A stretch of DNA of 64,000 nt, from assembly GCF_004360225.1 (NCBI RefSeq), contig NZ_SNUA01000015.1:1-64000 (forward strand). Reading direction: 5' to 3'. The stretch's first letter is position 1. Each line of letters starts with the position of its first letter. The notes below the pieces were generated by a model. The model was given only the letters and a program-made list of their open reading frames with translations, made no database searches and had not been told where the DNA came from. This document shows positions 57,526 to 64,000 of this stretch, one piece after another. A program made the translations under genes and the position numbers. Origin of the DNA: Alcanivorax sp. 24 (lineage in GTDB: Bacteria > Pseudomonadota > Gammaproteobacteria > Pseudomonadales > Alcanivoracaceae).

Positions 57526-58082
57526 CTTCCGCTGATTCCCTGTTGGCCCTGCTGGAAAAAGCCGAACGGGACGAGCAAGGGTTGCCGCCAGTGCACCGGT
57601 GGCACCCGGAGCATCAGGGCGAAAGCCGTATGCGCATCGCCCGCGACGGCACCTGGTTCTACCAGGAATCGCCGATTGAGCGGGAACGCATGGTGCGGTT
57701 GTTCTCCACCATTCTTTTGCGGGAAGGCGATGACTACTTCCTGATTACGCCGGTGGAGAAGTTGCGCATCGAGGTGGATGACGCTCCCTTTGTCGCCACC
57801 GACGTGCAGCGGGTGAAGGACGGTGGTGTCGACAAGCTGGTGTTCACCACCAACGTGGGAACTCACGTGGTGGCCGGCGAACGGCACCCGTTACGGATAG
57901 AACACGACCCGGACAGCGGTGAGCCATCTCCCTATCTGCATGTGCGCGACAACTTGGAAGCACTGATCTCCCGCAACATGTTTTATCAACTGGTGGAATG
58001 GGCTGGCCATGAAGAGCGGGACGGCGTGACCCACTTATATATCGACAGCGACGGTGCCCGTTTTCCCCTCGGTTCGTTTTAA
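57522..58082 (+). CDS. DUF1285 family protein
   Basis: Protein of 186 aa of the DUF1285 family. The conserved start LPPVHRWHP, then MRIARDGTWFYQESPIERERMVRLFSTIL as a split block, and the end SDGARFPLG are all family marks. No enzymatic motif is known to me. It is translationally coupled to the TetR gene, which suggests a shared regulatory role. A composite repeat element begins 5 bp after its stop. Confidence 0.88.
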   Translation: MTSADSLLALLEKAERDEQGLPPVHRWHPEHQGESRMRIARDGTWFYQESPIERERMVRLFSTILLREGDDYFLITPVEKLRIEVDDAPFVATDVQRVKDGGVDKLVFTTNVGTHVVAGERHPLRIEHDPDSGEPSPYLHVRDNLEALISRNMFYQLVEWAGHEERDGVTHLYIDSDGARFPLGSF

Positions 58083-58086
58083 AAGT

Positions 58087-58925
58087 GCCGGACGCCGGAC
58101 GCTAAAGTCAAAACCCGGGGCCGCGGGCATTGCGGGAATAAAAATTGCCGGGAGCAATTTTTAACGTTGCTTGGCGACGGCCCGCAGGGTGACCGCCATG
58201 GACGGCGGTCATAAAAAGGTTCCTCGCGGTTTAGCGGGAAGGGTCGCTCGGGCGGGGGCTCCTGTATTGCCCGGTTACCTCGAAGACCTCCCTTCAGAGG
58301 TGGCTACAGCGCCGCTGTGGGAAGCTTGCTTGCAAGCGAATCGCCAACGGCTCAGGGCATTCGCGGCCAAGCGGAGCGCCGCCCGGGCCGCTTCCCACAG
58401 CGGCTTCGTGGCAGATCCGTGGGAGCCCAGCTTGCTGGCGAATTCCGGCCTTCGGCGTTGCCCCATTCGCTTGCCAGCAAGCTTCCCACGGCGGCTTCGT
58501 GGCAGATCCGTGGGAGCCCAGCTTGCTGGCGAATTCTGGCCTCCGGCGTTGCCCCATTCGCTTGCCAGCAAGCTTCCCACGGCGGCTTCGTGGCAGATCC
58601 GTGGGAGAGCAGCTTGCTGGCGAATTCCGGCTCTCTGGTGTTGGGATATTCGCTTGCCAGCAAGCTTCCCACAGCGACTTCGTGGCAGATCCGTGGGAGA
58701 GCAGCTTGCTGGCGAATTCTGGCCTCCGGCGTTGCCTCATTCGCTTGCCAGCAAGCTTCCCACAGTGGCTTCGTGGCAGATCCGTGGGAGCCCAGCTTGC
58801 TGGCGAATTCCGGCCTCTGGCGTTGCCCCATTCGCTTGCCAGCAAGCTTCCCACGGCGGCTTCCTGGCAGATCTGTGGGAGAGCAGCTTGCTGGCGAATA
58901 TAGCGGCTTGATAGCCTCTTCCGTT
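58087..58925. repeat. Composite repeat element, copy 3 (right arm missing)
   Basis: It begins with GCCGGACGCCGGACG (58087-58101), then one 74-bp unit (about 58141-58210), the left arm around 58217-58245, and a hairpin array with units starting at 58466, 58557, 58649, 58740 and 58831 (91-92 bp). The end motif GCGGCTTGATAGC..TTCCGTTACAG is shared with the other copies. After that the inverted right arm and heptamer array are absent; the sequence changes to the nirB upstream region. Confidence 0.87.
58374..58905. repeat. 91-92-bp tandem REP-hairpin array, copy 3
   Basis: Five full units plus a partial first one, the largest array of the three. Two linker types alternate (GGCGTTGCCCCA and GGTGTTGGGATA), which suggests units have been shuffled between arrays by recombination or gene conversion. 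Confidence 0.85.
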
Positions 58926-59072
58926 ACAGACCCGTGCCCCGTTTTTGTCCCAAGATGGCGCACCATAATCTGCCTCGAATTGGGGCGCTCTTGCCCGCCA
59001 CTAAAGCGAACCTCCCGTCCCTTGATCGTTCTCCATGGCATTAAGTCCATTTAAATCAAATGGTTATGCATG

Positions 59073-59088
59073 TGGCATGGGCTTTGCT
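59073..59088 (+). promoter_or_regulatory. Sigma-54 promoter of nirBD
   Basis: TGGCATG-N4-TTGCT matches the -24/-12 consensus TGGCACG-N4-TTGCW in all but one position, with exact spacing between GG (59074-59075) and GC (59086-59087). The start should fall near 59099-59100, about 40 nt before the nirB ATG. An NtrC-type activator is expected; its binding site was not identified. Confidence 0.85.
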
Positions 59089-59139
59089 TTCACCCTGTTC
59101 AACAGTTGGCAAGCGGAAACGGTGAAAGGGGACATTCCC

Positions 59140-61671
59140 ATGACGAAACAAAAGGTGTTGCTGGTAGGCCACGGTATGGTGGGGCAGCGCTTTCTGGAGG
59201 CGCTGGCGGACCGTGGTGGTCTTGATCACTACGACGTGACGATCCTGTGCGCGGAGAGCCGGCCGGCCTATGACCGGGTTGGCTTGACCCGGTATTTTAC
59301 CGAGCGCGATGCCGACGCCCTGTCGTTGGTGCCGGAGGGGTTCATGGCACAACCGGGGCTGACCCTGAAGCTGTCCACCCGGGTGCGCGAGATCGATCGG
59401 GACGCCAGGGTGGTGATCACCGAGGCGGGGGAACGGCTCGATTACGATAAACTGGTGCTGGCCACCGGTTCCTATCCGTTCGTGCCGCCCATCGATGGCA
59501 ACGACCGTCCGAACTGCTTTGTTTACCGTACTCTGGATGATCTGGACGAGATTATCGCCGCCTCGGATCAGGCCCGTGTTGGCACCGTGGTGGGTGGCGG
59601 GCTGCTTGGCCTGGAAGCGGCCAAGGCCCTGCACGACCTGGGGCTGGAAACCCATGTGGTGGAGTTCGCGCCGCGTCTGATGGCGGTGCAGGTGGACGAT
59701 CTCGGCGGCGGTTTGTTGAAGGACAAAATCGAGACCCTGGGCGTGACGGTCCACACCAGCACCGGCACCCGTGCCATCGTCGACGGCGAACAACACCGCC
59801 ATCGCATGGATTTCGGTGAAGAGCGTCACCTGGAAACCGACATCATCGTGTTTTCCGCCGGTATTCGTCCCGAGGACAGCCTGGCCCGCGCCTGCGGGCT
59901 GGAGCTCGGTGAGCGCGGCGGGGTGGTGATCGATGATTACTGTCTCACCTCCGACCCGGATATTTTCGCCATTGGCGAGGTGGCGTTATGGCAAGGGCGG
60001 ATCTTCGGTCTGGTGGCGCCGGGCTATCAAATGGCGGAAACCGCCGCGGCGCGGTTGTGCGCGGATTCCGAGCCGAGTTTCCAGGGCGCCGATATGAGCA
60101 CCAAGCTGAAGCTGATGGGCGTGGATGTGGCCTCGGTGGGGGACGCCCATGGCCAGACGCCGGGTGCCCGCAGCGCGGTGTTCTTTGACCAGAGCACCGG
60201 CGTGTACAAGAAAGTGGTGGTCAGCGAGTGCGGCAAGAAGCTGTTGGGCGCGGTGCTGGTGGGGGATGCCAATGACTATGGCAGCCTGCTGCAACTGTGC
60301 TTGAATCAGATCGATTTGCCGGGAGAGGCCGCCGCTCTTATCGCACCGGCCGCCGGCGATGCTCCCATGCTCGGCGCTGACGCCTTGCCGGACAGTGCTC
60401 AGATCTGCTCGTGTAACAATGTTTCCAAGGGGGCCCTGTGTGCGGCCATTGATGAAGGTGCCACCACCGTTGGTGACCTCAAGGCCTGTACCAAGGCCTC
60501 CGCTACTTGCGGCGGCTGCACGGCTCTGGTCAAACAGGTGCTCGACAGCGAGCTGACCAAGCGCGGCGTGGCGGTGAACAACCACGTGTGCGAACACTTT
60601 CCGTACTCCCGCCAGGAGATCTATCACCTGGTGCGGGTAGGGGAAATCAAAACGTTCGACGAACTGCTGGATAAACACGGCAGCGGCGATGGCTGTGATA
60701 TCTGTAAACCTCTGGCCGCGTCGGTGCTGGCGTCCTGCTGGAACGACTATGTACTGAGCAAACCCCACGCCGGTCTGCAGGACACCAACGATTATTTTCT
60801 CGGCAACATGCAACGTGATGGCACCTACTCCATCGTGCCCCGCGTACCCGGCGGCGAAATCACGCCGGACAAGCTCATCGTGCTGGGGGAGGTGGCCAAG
60901 CAATATGATCTGTACACCAAGATCACTGGCGGCCAGCGGGTGGATCTGTTTGGCGCTCGTGTCGAGCAGTTGCCGGAAATCTGGAAGATCCTGGTGGACG
61001 CCGGGTTCGAGACCGGCCACGCCTACGGCAAATCGCTACGCACGGTGAAATCCTGTGTTGGCTCTACCTGGTGCCGGTATGGCGTCAAGGATTCGGTGGG
61101 TACCGCCATCCAGGTGGAGGAGCGCTACAAGGGACTGCGCAGCCCACACAAGATCAAGATGGCGGTGAGCGGCTGCACGCGGGAATGCGCCGAGGCGCAA
61201 AGCAAGGACGTGGGCGTGATCGCCACCGACAAGGGCTGGAACCTTTATGTTTGTGGTAACGGCGGCATGCGTCCTCGCCACGCGGATCTGATCGCCTCGG
61301 ATCTGTCCGATGAACAGTTGATCAGGACCATCGACCGCTTCCTGATGTTCTACATTCGCACCGCCGACCGGCTGCAGCGCACCAGCGTGTGGCTGGAAAA
61401 TCTGGACGGCGGGCTGGACTACCTCAAGCAGGTGATCCTGGATGACTCGCTGGGTATCGGCGATGAACTGGAGTCGCAGATGCAGCGGGTGATCGAGACC
61501 TATCAGTGCGAGTGGAAAACCACGGTGGAAGATCCCGAGGCGGTGAAACGTTTCAAACATTTCGTCAACGACGATATCGCCGACGACAACCTGCACTACG
61601 TCCGCGAACGTGGGCAGCGTCGTCCGGCCTATGAACATGAACGTATCGAACTGGTGCAACAGGAGGGTTAA
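59140..61671 (+). CDS. nirB: Nitrite reductase (NADH) large subunit
   Basis: Assimilatory siroheme nitrite reductase, reducing nitrite to ammonium, 843 aa. Domains in order: FAD/NAD(P)H oxidoreductase (about 1-400, with LVGHGMVGQRF), a BFD-like [2Fe-2S] domain (about 420-560, with ICSCNNVSKG and CTKASATCGGC), then the sulfite/nitrite reductase domains with C639, C645, C679 and C683 (CX5C...CX3C) for the 4Fe-4S/siroheme centre. The start is ATG 59140 after AAAGGGGAC; the in-frame ATG at 59035 lies upstream of the sigma-54 promoter and cannot be used. nirD follows after 3 bp. Confidence 0.96.
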   Translation: MTKQKVLLVGHGMVGQRFLEALADRGGLDHYDVTILCAESRPAYDRVGLTRYFTERDADALSLVPEGFMAQPGLTLKLSTRVREIDRDARVVITEAGERLDYDKLVLATGSYPFVPPIDGNDRPNCFVYRTLDDLDEIIAASDQARVGTVVGGGLLGLEAAKALHDLGLETHVVEFAPRLMAVQVDDLGGGLLKDKIETLGVTVHTSTGTRAIVDGEQHRHRMDFGEERHLETDIIVFSAGIRPEDSLARACGLELGERGGVVIDDYCLTSDPDIFAIGEVALWQGRIFGLVAPGYQMAETAAARLCADSEPSFQGADMSTKLKLMGVDVASVGDAHGQTPGARSAVFFDQSTGVYKKVVVSECGKKLLGAVLVGDANDYGSLLQLCLNQIDLPGEAAALIAPAAGDAPMLGADALPDSAQICSCNNVSKGALCAAIDEGATTVGDLKACTKASATCGGCTALVKQVLDSELTKRGVAVNNHVCEHFPYSRQEIYHLVRVGEIKTFDELLDKHGSGDGCDICKPLAASVLASCWNDYVLSKPHAGLQDTNDYFLGNMQRDGTYSIVPRVPGGEITPDKLIVLGEVAKQYDLYTKITGGQRVDLFGARVEQLPEIWKILVDAGFETGHAYGKSLRTVKSCVGSTWCRYGVKDSVGTAIQVEERYKGLRSPHKIKMAVSGCTRECAEAQSKDVGVIATDKGWNLYVCGNGGMRPRHADLIASDLSDEQLIRTIDRFLMFYIRTADRLQRTSVWLENLDGGLDYLKQVILDDSLGIGDELESQMQRVIETYQCEWKTTVEDPEAVKRFKHFVNDDIADDNLHYVRERGQRRPAYEHERIELVQQEG

Positions 61672-61674
61672 GGC

Positions 61675-62016
61675 ATGAACAGTTCCGTGACTCTGGAATG
61701 GAAAACGATCTGCAAAGTGGACGAAATCCTGCCCGGTACCGGGGTGGGCGTGCGTCTGCCCCAAGGGCAGGCGGCGCTGTTCCGCACCCGTGAGGGCCAG
61801 TTCCATGCGCTGGATAACATGGACCCGTTCAGTCGCGCCAATGTGATCAGCCGCGGTCTGCTGGGTTCGCTGGGGGATACCCGGGTGGTGGCCTCTCCGC
61901 TGTACAAACAGCACTTCTGTCTGGAAACCGGGAAGTGCCTGGAGGACGAGACGGTATCCCTGGCCGTGTACCCGGTCCGGTTGCGCGGCGAGCTGGTGGA
62001 AGTCGCTGTCGGCTGA
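61675..62016 (+). CDS. nirD: Nitrite reductase (NADH) small subunit
   Basis: Rieske-like small subunit, 113 aa. It keeps the Rieske fold (FRTREGQFHALDNMDPFSRANVISRG, split) but lacks the Cys-His ligand pairs, as is normal for NirD. It is co-transcribed with nirB. Its stop TGA is immediately followed by the stop of the convergent K+ channel gene, so the two reading frames touch without any spacer. Confidence 0.95.
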   Translation: MNSSVTLEWKTICKVDEILPGTGVGVRLPQGQAALFRTREGQFHALDNMDPFSRANVISRGLLGSLGDTRVVASPLYKQHFCLETGKCLEDETVSLAVYPVRLRGELVEVAVG

Positions 62017-62853
62017 TCAGGGCTCGCCGCCACCGGGCTTCGGCAAACCGGTACCGCATTGCTTGCAGAAGCGGGCGTCCGGATCGTGGTCATGGCGGTG
62101 GCAGTTGGGGCATTCCCGTTCATAACGGCGAGCGATGTGCGCGGCGGAAATCTCGGCGGTGACGATGCCGGTGGGCACGGCGATGATCGCGTAGCCCGTG
62201 ATCATCGCCAGGGACGCCACCGCCTGACCGATGGGGGTTTGCGGTGAGATATCACCGTAGCCCACCGTGGTCACGGTGACGATGGCCCAGTAAATACTGC
62301 GCGGAATACTGGTGAAGCCATTGTTTGGTCCTTCGACCACATAGATCAGGCTGCCGAAGATGATGATCACCACCAGCACCGAGAACATGAAAATACCGAT
62401 CTTGCGGCGGGTGCGAATCAGTGCGTTGCCCAATTGATTGGCCTCGCTCATTAGCGCCGCCAACTTCATGATCCGGAAGATTCTCAGCACCCGCAGAGCG
62501 CGGATGGTAAGCAGGTAATTGGCGCCCGGCACCAGCAGACTGATATAGGTGGGGACCACGGAGAGCAGGTCCACCACACCAAAAAAACTGCGAGCGTATC
62601 GCACTGGACGATCGCTGACCCAGAGGCGAACCAGATATTCCAGGGTGAACAGAATAGTAAAGAACCACTCCACACCGTATAACCAGGGGCCAAAATGCTG
62701 GTGGATGGATTGCACGCTGTCCAGCATCACGGCCAGCACACTGGTGATGATGGCGACGATCAGCAGCAGATCGAAATAGCGTCCGGCCGGGGTGTCGGTA
62801 CCGAAGATGATATGGCGCCAGCGTTCACGCTGTGAGGAATAGCGAGGCGACAT
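62017..62853 (-). CDS. Voltage-gated-type potassium channel with C-terminal zinc ribbon
   Basis: Ion channel of 278 aa with six membrane helices. The S4 segment has Arg118, 121, 124 and 127 and Lys130 every third residue. The selectivity filter is TVGYGD (196-201). After S6, the C-terminus carries a short zinc ribbon with C248, C251, C263 and C266. The S4 charges support voltage sensing, and the zinc ribbon could sense metal or redox state, or hold subunits together. It is convergent with nirD. Confidence 0.92.
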   Translation of the reverse strand: MSPRYSSQRERWRHIIFGTDTPAGRYFDLLLIVAIITSVLAVMLDSVQSIHQHFGPWLYGVEWFFTILFTLEYLVRLWVSDRPVRYARSFFGVVDLLSVVPTYISLLVPGANYLLTIRALRVLRIFRIMKLAALMSEANQLGNALIRTRRKIGIFMFSVLVVIIIFGSLIYVVEGPNNGFTSIPRSIYWAIVTVTTVGYGDISPQTPIGQAVASLAMITGYAIIAVPTGIVTAEISAAHIARRYERECPNCHRHDHDPDARFCKQCGTGLPKPGGGEP

Positions 62854-63092
62854 GCTGCCGGTTGCTCCATGGTTGTGCGGGTTGGCCGGAATGGCGTTAT
62901 AAGGACGGTCACCCTTATTAATCGGTTGATATTCTCTCTTGTTAAACCTTCCATGACCACCTAACTTATCCCTTGTAACGTATTCCGAAACGTTGGGAAA
63001 AACGTTTAAGCGAGATACGCAATCACCTCCGATAGCGGCGGCCTGGCCCCGCGATCCGCATAATGAAAGTCAATAACAGTCAGGGGGCGACA

Positions 63093-64000
63093 ATGAGGGG
63101 TATGGCATTGGCGCGGCGAGGGCGACGCAAGGACACTGTGTCGCGGACCGTGATAATGCCCATGGATGGGGGTGTGAACGGGGATGGCAAGCAGCACATG
63201 ATGAAACGGATCCGGGCTTTCCTGATCGCCGTGCATCCGCTGGTGGCCGCGGTGATCTGTTGCCACGCTTTCTGGATGGCGGTCTCCCAGCGTCACTGGA
63301 TCTGGCTTGGCCCTTTGCTGGTCAACGCGCCAACCCTGTCTCTGGCGGTATGGCTGGTGCGGCGTGGCCGTTCCGGTTGCGGCACGCAACTGCCGGTGGT
63401 GCTGCTGTGCGCCTGGCTTGGCAGTGCCTGGACCCTGCTTGCCACATTGTCGCTGGATGATCCCCAGCCACTGGCCTGGACATATACCGCAATCGGCCTG
63501 GCCGGACTGGCCGCCTGCCTGTTGTGGTACTTCCCGCCCTACCGCGAGCGTAACGACGGGCCTCGTCCCGGTCAGCGGTTACCGGTTCTGACGTTTCAGG
63601 ACTTGCGCGGCAACGCGGTTTCTTCTTGTTCATTGCGAGGCGCTCCGGCGGTTCTGCTATTTCATCGCAGTGACTGGTGCCCCAAAAGCGTGGAGTTGCT
63701 GCGTCTTCTGGCCAGGCACCGTGGTGCGCTGGGGCGCCGCGGCGCTCGTATCGTGCTGATCAGTGCCGACAGCGACGCCCGCTCCTGTCGCATGGCGGAT
63801 CGGCTCGGGGTGCCGCTTGAACGTTGGATCGATCCGCAACTGGCCGCTGCCCGGGAACTGCGCTTGCTGGATCCCGGCGGCACGCCCCTGGGGCTGGAAT
63901 TGCTGGGGCATCAATCCGATACCGTGGACCCCACGGTGATCATCATCGATAGCCTGGGTGATATCCGCTACGTGGACAAGGCCGGAAATTCCCGTTACCG
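63093..64000 (+). CDS. Membrane-anchored peroxiredoxin-like protein (partial)
   Basis: The gene runs off the window end, with at least 302 codons. GGGGGCGA precedes ATG 63093; ATG 63198 (MMKRIRAFL) is a shorter option without a clear ribosome site. Three or four hydrophobic helices lie at about residues 40-145, followed by an AhpC/TSA-like thioredoxin-fold domain: GQRLPVLTFQDLRGN, then LLFHRSDWCPKSVELLR. The Cys of DWCP is where the peroxidatic or resolving Cys is expected. The domain appears exposed on one face of the membrane. The function could be thiol-based redox defence; it is not a family that I can name. Confidence 0.7.
   Translation, partial: MRGMALARRGRRKDTVSRTVIMPMDGGVNGDGKQHMMKRIRAFLIAVHPLVAAVICCHAFWMAVSQRHWIWLGPLLVNAPTLSLAVWLVRRGRSGCGTQLPVVLLCAWLGSAWTLLATLSLDDPQPLAWTYTAIGLAGLAACLLWYFPPYRERNDGPRPGQRLPVLTFQDLRGNAVSSCSLRGAPAVLLFHRSDWCPKSVELLRLLARHRGALGRRGARIVLISADSDARSCRMADRLGVPLERWIDPQLAAARELRLLDPGGTPLGLELLGHQSDTVDPTVIIIDSLGDIRYVDKAGNSRY

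Noticed and set aside
58171-59054. ORFs of 240-250 aa in composite copy 3
   Set aside because: Same reason: periodic translation of REP-type repeats on both strands.
59035-59139. Upstream in-frame start for nirB at 59035
   Set aside because: The sigma-54 promoter at 59073-59088 lies downstream of that codon, and the extra residues do not match NirB.

Overview
The window is a high-GC, gene-dense chromosomal segment of a gammaproteobacterium, most likely from the Alcanivorax/Alloalcanivorax group. That placement is an inference from gene order (yceD-rpmF-plsX-fabD-fabG-acpP-fabF-pabC-mltG-tmk-holB-pilZ-tatD, and comEC-exbB-exbD-msbA-lpxK-kdsB-PTP-murB next to rne), from RNase E residue positions that match the enteric enzyme, and from Pseudomonas-like REP palindromes. 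No tRNA, rRNA, CRISPR array, insertion sequence or phage gene was found.

Layout. 0.2-3.9 kb (minus): a TetR-regulated ABC export operon (TetR, lipoprotein HlyD-type adaptor, ATPase, permease). 4.1-8.8 kb (plus): AraC regulator, purU, rlmM, a PAT/RhtX-like MFS permease and tusA. 9.3-13.7 kb (plus): a four-gene cassette (GNAT-like protein, GH3-family adenylating enzyme, tandem GNAT protein, condensation/acyltransferase-like protein) that looks like an undescribed acyl-conjugate pathway. 13.8-18.3 kb (minus): an RND pump and its adaptor. 18.6-22.1 kb: a hypothetical protein, a MATE exporter, epmC and a DUF2062 protein. 22.4-30.9 kb (plus): comEC to murB, an envelope operon with overlapping genes (ExbB/ExbD, lipid A flippase MsbA, LpxK, KdsB, LMW phosphatase, MurB). 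31.2-34.6 kb (minus): rne, with a candidate promoter implying a leader of about 770 nt. 35.4-38.1 kb (plus): rluC, a HAD phosphatase and sppA. 39.0-49.7 kb: maf (minus), then the ribosomal/fatty-acid/nucleotide/replication cluster from yceD to pilZ. 50.7-52.8 kb: tatD and rmuC. 53.0-56.6 kb: a GlyGly-CTERM trypsin-like protease, then (minus) a degenerate papain-like amidase homologue and a class V aminotransferase. 56.9-58.1 kb: TetR and DUF1285. 59.1-62.0 kb: nirBD behind a very good sigma-54 promoter. 62.0-62.9 kb (minus): a voltage-gated-type K+ channel with a zinc ribbon. 63.1 kb to the end: a membrane-anchored peroxiredoxin-like gene cut by the window edge.

The second striking theme is repeat DNA. 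Three composite elements of about 0.85-0.93 kb (38.1-39.0, 49.7-50.6 and 58.1-58.9 kb) share one architecture: a left end of GCCGGAC heptamers, one or two 74-bp palindromic units, a tandem array of 91-93 bp REP-type hairpins, and (in two of them) an inverted right arm ending in 11-16 copies of the same heptamer in opposite orientation. Mini or partial versions sit at 13.7 and 21.4 kb, and a reverse-oriented relative of the 74-bp unit is tandemly repeated between acpP and fabF. Solitary REP palindromes and other inverted-repeat elements lie in most other long intergenic gaps.
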